Assembly: GCA_035632095.1 (NCBI GenBank)
Contig: DASQHM010000035.1
Coordinates: 1-6,018 of the forward strand
Source: DASQHM01 sp035632095
GTDB lineage: Bacteria; Pseudomonadota; Alphaproteobacteria; Ferrovibrionales; Ferrovibrionaceae
Length of the DNA stretch: 6,018 nt
Reading direction: 5' to 3'
The position numbers and the translations under genes were made by a program. The notes under the pieces are model-generated. The model was given only the letters and a program-made list of their open reading frames with translations. It was not told the DNA's origin and searched no databases. Of the stretch, positions 1-5,435 are shown in pieces. How positions within the stretch are numbered: position 1 is the first letter of the stretch; each line of letters starts with the position of its first letter.

Positions 1-438
1 GCCCGATATGACGAAGCCATCGGATTGTTCGAGCATTGCCTTCAGGGCATGCATGCCAACGATCCGAAAATACTGCTCGGCCTGGCCGAGGCGCAATTCG
101 GCAAGGGTGACGCAGCGGATGCCGTGGCGACGCTCGATCGCTTGCGCGCCGCGAACCCCGACTACCGTTCGCCGGAGGGCCATCTGCTCTATGCGCGCGC
201 TCTGGAGGCCGCGGGGGAACTCTCTCAGGCGCGCGAAGAATACGAAGCCCTCGTCGAATATTATCCCGGCCCGGAAGCGCGCTGCCGCTATGCGCTCCTT
301 TTGCACAAGATGGGCGACGCCGGCGGCGCCGCGGCCGTGTTCGGCGAAATCCGCAAGCAGCTCGACCGCGCGCCGCGGCATATCCGCCGCCGCTACCGGG
401 AGTGGCATGCGATGGCGCGCAGCAACGCAACGAATTGA
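1..438 (+). CDS. TPR-repeat protein, C-terminal part (5' end outside window)
   Basis: The frame is open from base 1 to the TGA at 436-438 and encodes the last 145 residues of a longer protein. It reads as tandem helix-turn-helix tetratricopeptide repeats. One repeat is partial around YDEAIGLFEHCL. Full-length units follow around LLGLAEAQFGKGDAADAVATL, HLLYARALEAAGELSQAREEYEAL and RYALLLHKMGDAGGAAAVF, with the usual small residues at the A-helix/B-helix contacts and Pro/Asp-Pro between repeats. A basic tail with HIRRRYREWHAMAR closes the protein. TPR arrays are protein-binding scaffolds; no catalytic motif is visible and the partner is unknown. The tail and repeat layout recall an uncharacterised alphaproteobacterial TPR protein family that often has an N-terminal membrane segment, but that end is not in the window. 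It is followed by a 132-bp gap with no clear terminator, so weak read-through into the ligase gene is possible. Family call is good; function is unknown. Confidence 0.85.
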   Translation, partial: ARYDEAIGLFEHCLQGMHANDPKILLGLAEAQFGKGDAADAVATLDRLRAANPDYRSPEGHLLYARALEAAGELSQAREEYEALVEYYPGPEARCRYALLLHKMGDAGGAAAVFGEIRKQLDRAPRHIRRRYREWHAMARSNATN

Positions 439-503
439 TCCATAAGCGGAATTTGTAGAGGCCGAAAGCCAGTTTGCCGCGCGAGCACAGCATCGCCCCA
501 GAC

Positions 504-532
504 TTTACCTGGGCGCTGCCACTGCCTATTCT
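504..532 (+). promoter_or_regulatory. Candidate sigma70-type promoter for the acyl-CoA ligase gene
   Basis: TTTACC at 504-509 and TATTCT at 527-532 are separated by exactly 17 bp. Each hexamer matches 4 of 6 consensus bases. Transcription would start near 539-541 and give a leader of about 30 nt before the ATG at 571. This is a sequence match only; in GC-rich alphaproteobacteria such matches are weak evidence, and the ligase gene could also be read from an upstream promoter. Confidence 0.35.
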
Positions 533-560
533 GCGCCGAGAACGCTATCCCGCTTCCCCT

Positions 561-567
561 GGGAGGA
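561..567 (+). promoter_or_regulatory. Ribosome binding site of the acyl-CoA ligase gene
   Basis: GGGAGGA lies just upstream of the ATG at 571, at close but workable spacing. It decides the start: the resulting N-terminus MRGLIQNTPLLISSLIDYAA aligns with the typical MRGLMQ-type beginning of AlkK/DmdB-like ligases. Confidence 0.8.
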
Positions 568-570
568 ACC

Positions 571-2214
571 ATGCGCGGATTGATTCAGAACACGCCGCTG
601 CTGATCTCGTCGTTGATCGACTATGCCGCCCAATACCACGGCGATACGGAAATCGTGTCGCGGACGCTGGAAGGGCCGATCCACCGCACCAACTATCGCG
701 AAATCGACCGCCGGGCCAAGCGGCTCGCCAACGCGCTGATGGCCAAGGGCGTGCAGATGGGCGACCGGGTCGCGACGCTGGCATGGAACGGCTACCGGCA
801 TTTGGAGATCTATTATGCGGTCTCCGGCATCGGCGCCGTCCTGCACACCATCAATCCGCGTCTCGCGCACGACCACATCGACTACATCGTCAATCATGCC
901 GAGGACCAGTACATCTTCCTCGACCTGACTTTCGTGCCGATCATGGAGGCGCTGCAGGACAAGCTGAAGACGGTGAAGGGCTTCGTCATCATGACCGACG
1001 AAGCGCATATGCCGAAGACCAAGCTCCGCAACGTGATCTGCTACGAAACGCTGCTGGCGGCCCAATCGGATCAGCTGACCTGGCCGACGTTCGAAGAGGA
1101 CACGGCATCTTCGCTTTGCTACACCTCGGGCACCACGGGCAATCCGAAGGGCGTGCTCTATTCGCACCGCTCGACGGTGCTGCATTCCTTCGCGGCCTGC
1201 ATGGGCGACGTGCTCGGCATCAACAGCCACGAAAGCATTCTGGTGATCGTGCCGCTGTTCCACGCGAATGCCTGGGGCATCCCTTACGCGGCGGCCATGT
1301 GCGGCGCGAAGCTGGTGTTTCCCGGCATGGCGCTCGACGGCAAGAGCGTTTGCGAGCTGCTTTCGACGGAGAAGGTGACGCTCTCGGCCGGCGTGCCGAC
1401 GGTATGGCTGATGCTGTTCCAATACCTGGATCAGAATCCGGACGTGAAGCTCACCCACATGAAACGCGTCGTGATCGGCGGCTCGGCCGCGCCGCGCACG
1501 ATGATCGAGCGCTTCCGCAAGCAATTCGGCGCCTTCGTCATCCATGCCTGGGGCATGACCGAGATGAGCCCGCTCGGCACCACCGGCAACCTGCTGGCGA
1601 AGCACAAGGACCTGCCGCCCGAGAAGCAGATCGACGCGCAGATCAAGCAGGGCCGCGCCTGCTACGGCGTAGACCTCAAGATCGTGGACGATGAGGGGAA
1701 AGAGCTGCCGCGCGACGGCAAAGCCTTCGGCCGCCTGCTGGTGCGGGGTCCCTGGATCACCAAGGGCTACTTCAAGGGCGAAGGCGGAAACATTCTCGAC
1801 AAGGACAACTGGTTCGACACAGGCGACGTGGCGACGCTCGACCCCGACGGCTACATGCAGATCACCGACCGTTCCAAGGACGTGATCAAGTCGGGCGGCG
1901 AGTGGATCAGCTCCATCGACCTGGAAAACGAGGCGATGGGCCACCCGTCGGTGCAGGAGGCTGCGGTGATCGGCGTCGCGCACCCGAAGTGGCAGGAGCG
2001 GCCGCTGTTGATCGTGGTGCGAAAGAAAGGCGCCCAATTGACAAAGGAAGAAATGTTGACGTTCCTGACGCCGCGCATCGCCAAGTGGTGGATGCCCGAC
2101 GACGTCGTCTTTGTCGACGAGTTGCCCCACGGCGCCACCGGCAAGTTGCTCAAGGTCAAGCTGCGCGAGCAGTTCAAGAACCACAAGCTGCCGGCGGCCA
2201 GCGCCGCGGAATAG
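571..2214 (+). CDS. AMP-forming fatty-acyl-CoA ligase (AlkK/DmdB-like)
   Basis: This 547-residue member of the ANL superfamily would activate a carboxylic acid to its CoA thioester through an acyl-adenylate, probably in the cytoplasm. The ATP/phosphate loop YTSGTTGNPKG is at 184-194, the WGMTEMSP motif at 327-334, the hinge-region TGD at 417-419, DRSKDVIKSGGEW at 433-445, and the C-terminal GATGKLLK holds the predicted catalytic lysine K525. Length and the start MRGLIQ, together with VATLAWNGYRHLEIYY and LHTINPRL, match the group annotated as medium/long-chain fatty-acyl-CoA ligase, AlkK, or 3-methylthiopropionyl-CoA ligase (DmdB). Substrate cannot be fixed from sequence; medium-chain, branched or methylthio acids are all plausible. 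The start has a strong Shine-Dalgarno. It is monocistronic as seen: a TPR gene lies upstream and a terminator-like palindrome 23 bp after the TAG. No key residue is missing. Superfamily assignment is very sure, substrate low. Confidence 0.95.
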   Translation: MRGLIQNTPLLISSLIDYAAQYHGDTEIVSRTLEGPIHRTNYREIDRRAKRLANALMAKGVQMGDRVATLAWNGYRHLEIYYAVSGIGAVLHTINPRLAHDHIDYIVNHAEDQYIFLDLTFVPIMEALQDKLKTVKGFVIMTDEAHMPKTKLRNVICYETLLAAQSDQLTWPTFEEDTASSLCYTSGTTGNPKGVLYSHRSTVLHSFAACMGDVLGINSHESILVIVPLFHANAWGIPYAAAMCGAKLVFPGMALDGKSVCELLSTEKVTLSAGVPTVWLMLFQYLDQNPDVKLTHMKRVVIGGSAAPRTMIERFRKQFGAFVIHAWGMTEMSPLGTTGNLLAKHKDLPPEKQIDAQIKQGRACYGVDLKIVDDEGKELPRDGKAFGRLLVRGPWITKGYFKGEGGNILDKDNWFDTGDVATLDPDGYMQITDRSKDVIKSGGEWISSIDLENEAMGHPSVQEAAVIGVAHPKWQERPLLIVVRKKGAQLTKEEMLTFLTPRIAKWWMPDDVVFVDELPHGATGKLLKVKLREQFKNHKLPAASAAE

Positions 2215-2228
2215 CGAGCGGGTAGCGG

Positions 2229-2339
2229 AAAAAATTTACCGCAGAGAACGCTAAGAGACGCAGAGGGCCGCAGAGAATATTATTATTCTCTGCGCCTCTC
2301 CGCGTACCTCCTCGGCCTCTGCGGTTGGATCGTTTTTTT
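2229..2339. terminator. Probable bidirectional terminator formed by a CGCAGAG-rich palindrome
   Basis: Between two convergent genes lies an imperfect palindrome with arms 2237-2278 and 2285-2326 (about 31 of 42 positions pair) around a 6-nt ATTATT loop. The tip is a perfect 10-bp stem (CGCAGAGAAT at 2269-2278 with ATTCTCTGCG at 2285-2294) and the base a perfect 9-bp stem (ACCGCAGAG at 2238-2246 with CTCTGCGGT at 2317-2325). On the + strand it is followed by seven T (2333-2339). On the - strand it is followed by a six-T run (complement of A at 2229-2234). It could therefore stop transcripts from both the acyl-CoA ligase gene and the MBL hydrolase gene. The T7 lies several bases beyond the stem, so + strand termination may be inefficient. 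Confidence 0.6.
2237..2326. repeat. Imperfect palindromic element of CGCAGAG/CTCTGCG microrepeats
   Basis: The word CGCAGAG or a close variant recurs at 2241-2246, 2259-2265 and 2269-2275 on the + strand, and its complement CTCTGCG recurs in the right arm. This style of cagag-rich palindrome is familiar from intergenic regions of many environmental bacteria, where it occurs as a dispersed repeat. That statement is from memory; the copy number in this genome cannot be seen from one copy. The element probably supplies the hairpin of the terminator described for the same place. Confidence 0.6.
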
Positions 2340-2354
2340 GCTGACCGCTGAGGG

Positions 2355-2384
2355 CCCAATGGTTCGACAGGCTTACCATGAGGG
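2355..2384. repeat. Small palindrome, possibly a degenerate dispersed repeat
   Basis: CCC-A-ATGGT (2355-2363) pairs with ACCAT-GA-GGG (2375-2384) around an 11-nt loop, tcgacaggctt. The words GGTTCGACAGGCT and ACCATGAGGG resemble pieces of REP-like intergenic palindromes common in Bradyrhizobium-type and other alphaproteobacterial genomes. It sits just beyond the 3' end of the MBL gene. A terminator role is unlikely because no T-tract follows on either strand. Confidence 0.35.
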
Positions 2385-2414
2385 CCGCTCGTTCGCCGAT
2401 GGCCGACAGCTACG

Positions 2415-3311
2415 TCACGGCAACCGATAGACCGCCGTCTCGCCGGTTGCGCCTTCGGCGACGACGCGGCCCGTACGCTGCATGTGGATCAGGTGCGCCA
2501 GCACCGAGCGGGCGGCAGCGCGGTGCAGTTGCTGCGGCACGTCGCGGTACATGATTTCGACCATGGCCGGAATGGTGCCGACGCCGTCGCTGATGCATTT
2601 CAGGATTTGCGCCTCGCGGTCCTCGCGATGGGAGATGAAGAGGCGCACATAGGCTTGCGGATCGGGGATCGGCGAGCCGTGGGTCGGAAAATAGAGCCGG
2701 TCTTGGCGCGGCAGCAGCTTTTTCAGGGACGCGAAATAGCTGCCCATGTCGCCGTCCGGCGGCGAAATCACCGAGGTAGACCAGCCCATCACGTGATCGC
2801 CGGAGAACAGCACCTGTTCTTCGCGCAATGCAAAACATAGATGGTTGGAAATATGGCCGGGCGTGTGCAGGGCATCCATGGTCCAGCCCTGGCCCTCGAT
2901 CACGTCGCCGTCCTGCACCACGACATCGGGCACAAAGCCCATGTCGCCGCCTTCCTCCGCCACCATGCCGGGCTTGTGGCGCGGATGCGGGCCGAAGCCG
3001 TAGGTCTTGGCGCCGGTGGCGGTCTTGAACGCCGCCGCGCCCGGCGAGTGGTCGATGTGCGTATGCGTGATCAGGATGTGCGTCACGGTCTCGCCGCGGA
3101 GCGCCGCCAGAAGCGCATCCACATGCGCCGGCAAATCCGGCCCGGGGTCGATGACCGCGACCTTGCCCTTGCCGACGATATAGGTGCCGGTGCCGTGAAA
3201 CGTGAAGTGGCTCGGGTTCTTGGCGATGACCCGTCGGATGCCGGGCGAGAGGGTGTCGGCGACCCCGTATTCGAACACCAGATCGCGCCGAAACGGTATC
3301 TGCACCGCCAT
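2415..3311 (-). CDS. Metallo-beta-lactamase-fold hydrolase (LACTB2/RNase Z-like)
   Basis: The 298-residue product is read leftward from the ATG at 3311 to the TGA at 2417-2415. It carries the full MBL metal site: HTHIDH at 83-88 (H83, H85, D87, H88), H153 in HTPGH (149-153), D172 in SGDH, and H211 in FPTHGSPI. The C-terminal part (about 225-298) is helical and basic and fits the winged-helix-like tail of LACTB2-type proteins, including a typical HREDREAQIL segment. The family contains thioesterase-like, glyoxalase-like and RNA-cleaving hydrolases, so the substrate is unknown. The ATG has a good AAAGGA ribosome site (3325-3320) 8 nt upstream. The open frame continues to 3530, but that extension overlaps the divergent permease start and is unlikely to be translated. 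The gene is divergent to the Liv-type operon and convergent to the acyl-CoA ligase; a role with CoA thioesters is possible from context only. Confidence 0.9.
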   Translation of the reverse strand: MAVQIPFRRDLVFEYGVADTLSPGIRRVIAKNPSHFTFHGTGTYIVGKGKVAVIDPGPDLPAHVDALLAALRGETVTHILITHTHIDHSPGAAAFKTATGAKTYGFGPHPRHKPGMVAEEGGDMGFVPDVVVQDGDVIEGQGWTMDALHTPGHISNHLCFALREEQVLFSGDHVMGWSTSVISPPDGDMGSYFASLKKLLPRQDRLYFPTHGSPIPDPQAYVRLFISHREDREAQILKCISDGVGTIPAMVEIMYRDVPQQLHRAAARSVLAHLIHMQRTGRVVAEGATGETAVYRLP

Positions 3312-3319
3312 GAATGCCG

Positions 3320-3325
3320 TCCTTT
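3320..3325 (-). promoter_or_regulatory. Ribosome binding site of the MBL hydrolase gene
   Basis: On the - strand AAAGGA is placed 8 nt before the ATG at 3311. It supports that start over any start further upstream in the same open frame. Confidence 0.7.
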
Positions 3326-3366
3326 GTTCCCGCCGCGGCCGGAAATTTCCGTTTTGCACGGCAGAT

Positions 3367-3388
3367 TTGACGTTAACGTAAACGTCAA
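3367..3388. promoter_or_regulatory. Dyad operator candidate, LiuR-like, between divergent genes
   Basis: The half-sites TTGACGTTAAC (3367-3377) and GTAAACGTCAA (3378-3388) form a 22-bp dyad in which 10 of 11 base pairs are symmetric. The dyad is 56 bp from the MBL start and 86-92 bp from the permease start, so one bound regulator could affect both genes. From memory, the ACGT-containing pattern resembles operators assigned to LiuR (MerR family), which controls branched-chain amino acid and acyl-CoA breakdown in proteobacteria; TetR-family fatty-acid regulators are an alternative. No regulator gene is present in the window. The dyad itself is certain; the regulator identity is inference. Confidence 0.6.
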
Positions 3389-3396
3389 TATATAAC
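3367..3396 (+). promoter_or_regulatory. Candidate promoter of the Liv-type transporter operon
   Basis: TTGACG (3367-3372) is a near-consensus -35 box. It is followed by TATATA (3389-3394, 16-bp spacer) or TATAAC (3391-3396, 18-bp spacer) as -10. The -35 and most of the spacer are inside the dyad, so a bound protein would either block polymerase or, in MerR style, distort the spacer. This AT-rich patch stands out from the surrounding GC-rich DNA. No equally good promoter is visible for the divergent MBL gene, although the dyad also offers TTGACG on the - strand. Confidence 0.5.
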
Positions 3397-3413
3397 CGAT
3401 TTCGCGCGGCGTC

Positions 3414-3430
3414 CTCGGCGGGGCGCCGAG
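3414..3430 (+). other. GC-rich leader hairpin upstream of the LivH-like gene
   Basis: CTCGGCG (3414-3420) and CGCCGAG (3424-3430) form a perfect 7-bp stem with a 3-nt loop in the untranslated leader of the transporter operon. No T-run follows, so it is not an intrinsic terminator. It may affect mRNA stability or be chance in GC-rich sequence. Confidence 0.3.
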
Positions 3431-3467
3431 CCGCAGGCGACGCAAGAGCGCCGCGGTCCGGGCCTTC

Positions 3468-3474
3468 GGGGAGG
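3468..3474 (+). promoter_or_regulatory. Ribosome binding site that bears on the LivH-like start
   Basis: GGGGAGG is the only strong Shine-Dalgarno before the first permease. It abuts the TTG at 3475 with no spacer, but lies exactly 6 nt before an in-frame CTG at 3481. Spacing therefore favours CTG, while start-codon frequency favours TTG. Confidence 0.65.
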
Positions 3475-4353
3475 TTGCGTCTGGCTGAATTCTTCCAGCT
3501 TTTGATCAATGGCCTAGCCGTAGGCTGCATCTACGGCCTGGTCGCGCTCGGCTTCGTCCTGATCTACAAGGCGACCGAGGTGGTGAACTTCGCCCAGGGC
3601 GACCTGCTCATGCTGGGCGCGTTCACGGCATACACGTTCATCACCCTGCTTGGCACCAGTTATTGGGTCGGATTGATCGCGGCCGTGGTGATCATGGCCG
3701 TGTTCGGCGCCTTGCTCGACATGCTCATCCTCCGGCGCATCATCGGCCAGCCGCAATTCGCCATGGTCATGCTCACGCTCGGGCTCGGCTTCATGTTCCG
3801 TGCGTTCGCCTCCATGACCTGGGGATCGCAGACCTACACCATCGAGACGCCGTTCTCGGCCAAGGTGATCAACGTCGGCGCCGTGGTGGTGAGCGAGGAA
3901 TACATTTCCATCATCGTCGGCACGATCCTGTTGTGCGCGGTCCTCTATGCCTTCTTCCGCTACACGCGCGTCGGCGTCGCCATGCAGGCGGCCTCGCAGA
4001 ACCAGCTCGCCGCGTATTACATGGGCATTCCGGTGAAGCTGATCTTCTCGCTCATTTGGGCGATTTCCGCCGCCGTCGCCGTGGTCGCGGGCGTGCTGCT
4101 GGCGCCGGTGAACCTGATCGACGTGAACATGGGCTTCATCGGCCTGAAGGCGTTCGCTGCGGCGGTGCTGGGCGGCTTCGGCTCGATTCCGGGCGCCATC
4201 GTCGGCGGATTGATCGTGGGCGTGATCGAGCTGTTCGCCGGCGTCGGCCTGGAGGAAGGCTTCAAGGACGTGGCGGCCTATGTGGTGCTGCTGGCGGTGC
4301 TGGTGATCCGGCCCCAGGGCCTGTTCGGCACGGTCGCGCGCAAGAAGGTCTGA
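3475..4353 (+). CDS. Liv-type ABC importer permease (LivH-like)
   Basis: This inner-membrane permease of the HAAT (branched-chain amino acid type) ABC importers has 292 residues from TTG at 3475, or 290 from CTG at 3481; both sizes are normal for LivH. About eight hydrophobic segments are visible (roughly 8-30, 42-60, 64-86, 95-112, 142-162, 190-212, 226-256, 264-278). Family marks are NFAQGDLLMLGAF at 38-50, the ATPase-contact-type loop region GLKAFAAAVLGGFGSIPGA at 223-241, and RPQGLFG at 279-285. The frame has no ATG, GTG or TTG between the stop at 3379 and 3475, so the start is non-ATG in any case. It is the first gene of an operon with the LivM-like permease 5 bp downstream. Such importers carry amino acids, but also amides, urea, short- and branched-chain acids or aromatic acids; the cargo cannot be read from the permease. 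Confidence 0.93.
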   Translation: MRLAEFFQLLINGLAVGCIYGLVALGFVLIYKATEVVNFAQGDLLMLGAFTAYTFITLLGTSYWVGLIAAVVIMAVFGALLDMLILRRIIGQPQFAMVMLTLGLGFMFRAFASMTWGSQTYTIETPFSAKVINVGAVVVSEEYISIIVGTILLCAVLYAFFRYTRVGVAMQAASQNQLAAYYMGIPVKLIFSLIWAISAAVAVVAGVLLAPVNLIDVNMGFIGLKAFAAAVLGGFGSIPGAIVGGLIVGVIELFAGVGLEEGFKDVAAYVVLLAVLVIRPQGLFGTVARKKV

Positions 4354-4358
4354 CGCCG

Positions 4359-5435
4359 ATGCGATTTCTGTTCAAAACCGACTACAACCAGGACCTTCGC
4401 CTCTACCGGCACAGCGGCGATGTGTTCTGGTATGGGTTGCTGTTGCTGGCGTTGATCGTGGCGCCCTTCGTGCTCGACGAGTTCTACATCGGCGAGATGA
4501 GCTTCGTGTTCATCTACGCGCTGGCCGGCGTCGCGTTGATGCTGCTCGTCGGCTTTACGGGTCAGGTTTCCCTCGGTCATGCGGCGTTCCTCGGCATCGG
4601 TGCTTACGCTCATGCCTACTTCCTGAAGCAGGGCGTGCCGTTCCTGGTGTCCGTGCCGCTTGCCGGATTGATCACCGGCGCCGTGGGCTTTGCGGTCGGA
4701 CTTCCGGCGCTGCGCATGACCGGCATCTATCTCTCCATCGCGACGCTGGCGTTCTCCGAGATCATTCAGCAGGTGTTCATCCGCTGGGAGAGCGTCACCA
4801 ACGGCTTCCGCGGCCAGCCGGTCGGCAAGCCGGAGATTTTCGGCTTCGTATTCGAAACGGAAGAAAGCTTCTACGGACTATGCCTCGTGGTGCTGGTGAT
4901 GGTGACCCTGGTCGCCATCAATCTGCTGCGCTCGCCCACGGGCCGGGCCTGGGTCGCGATTCGCGACAGTGAGATCGCGGCGCAAAGCATGGGCGTCAAT
5001 CTCGCGGTCTACAAGACCACGGCGTTCGCCATCAGCGCGTTCCTCACCGGCATCGCCGGCGCGCTGTTCGCCCACAAGGTCGGCTACCTGGCGCCCGACA
5101 TCTTCACCATCCTGCTGTCCATCCAGCTGTTGCTGGCCGTGGTGGTCGGCGGGCTCGGATCACTACACGGCGCCTTCTACGGCGCCATCTTCGTCGCCAT
5201 CCTGCCGGTTGCGATCTCGATCGCGCGCGATTGGCTGCCGGAGAGCATCGCGCGCCAGCCCGGCCTCGAGCCCGGCCTGTTCGGCTTGATCCTGGCGTTG
5301 GTCATCCTGTTCGAGCCGCTCGGCATCTATGGCCGATGGATGAAGGTGAAGCTCTACTTCTCGCTGTTTCCCATGTACAAAAAGGCGACCTTCAAGCGTC
5401 AGAAGGCCTATATGAGATCGGATCGACTCAGGTGA
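4359..5435 (+). CDS. Liv-type ABC importer permease (LivM-like)
   Basis: This is the second inner-membrane permease, 358 residues, expected to pair with the LivH-like subunit. Family marks are GFTGQVSLGHAAFLGIGAY at 65-83, the cytoplasmic coupling segment GRAWVAIRDSEIAAQSMGVN at 196-215, and GGLGSLHGAFYGA at 264-276. There are about eight to ten hydrophobic segments, beginning near 22-39 after a polar N-terminus. The ATG at 4359 is 5 bp after the LivH-like stop, and GAAGG at 4344-4348 inside the upstream gene's end can serve as ribosome site. The open frame extends further upstream but there it only shadows the LivH-like gene. After the last hydrophobic segment there is a basic cytoplasmic tail of about 35 residues (324-358, rich in K and R), longer than in classical E. 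coli LivM endings. The stop overlaps the next gene's start. Confidence 0.94.
   Translation: MRFLFKTDYNQDLRLYRHSGDVFWYGLLLLALIVAPFVLDEFYIGEMSFVFIYALAGVALMLLVGFTGQVSLGHAAFLGIGAYAHAYFLKQGVPFLVSVPLAGLITGAVGFAVGLPALRMTGIYLSIATLAFSEIIQQVFIRWESVTNGFRGQPVGKPEIFGFVFETEESFYGLCLVVLVMVTLVAINLLRSPTGRAWVAIRDSEIAAQSMGVNLAVYKTTAFAISAFLTGIAGALFAHKVGYLAPDIFTILLSIQLLLAVVVGGLGSLHGAFYGAIFVAILPVAISIARDWLPESIARQPGLEPGLFGLILALVILFEPLGIYGRWMKVKLYFSLFPMYKKATFKRQKAYMRSDRLR

Noticed and set aside
460..471. GGC-CGAAA-GCC mini-hairpin after the TPR gene
   Set aside because: A 3-bp stem without a T-tract is too weak to be called a terminator.
474..1694. Open frame of 406 codons on + overlapping the acyl-CoA ligase in another frame
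   Set aside because: Arg/Gly/Ala/His-rich low-complexity composition typical of a GC-frame shadow; no motif, and the real gene has the motifs and the ribosome site.
526..2184. Open frame of 552 codons antisense to the acyl-CoA ligase
   Set aside because: It lies wholly opposite a gene with full ANL motifs. Its composition is rich in H, R, V and D, as expected for an antisense shadow of GC-rich code, and it shows no recognisable domain.
2174..2359. Small - strand frame with an NRRGRGGTRRGAE-like product
   Set aside because: It is a translation of the CAGAG palindrome. Such RRGAE/HREHREH-like products are a well-known artefact of this repeat type.
2841..3395. + strand frame of 184 codons opposite the MBL gene
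   Set aside because: Antisense shadow rich in H, R, V and D; it ends by running through the operator dyad and has no family resemblance.
3312..3530. N-terminal extension of the MBL hydrolase frame
   Set aside because: It would cross the promoter and dyad and overlap the divergent permease. The ATG at 3311 has a good ribosome site and gives a normal-length protein.
3663..4358. Upstream extension of the LivM-like frame
   Set aside because: This part is an Arg/His-rich shadow of the LivH-like gene. The LivM-like protein starts at ATG 4359 with a proper N-terminus.
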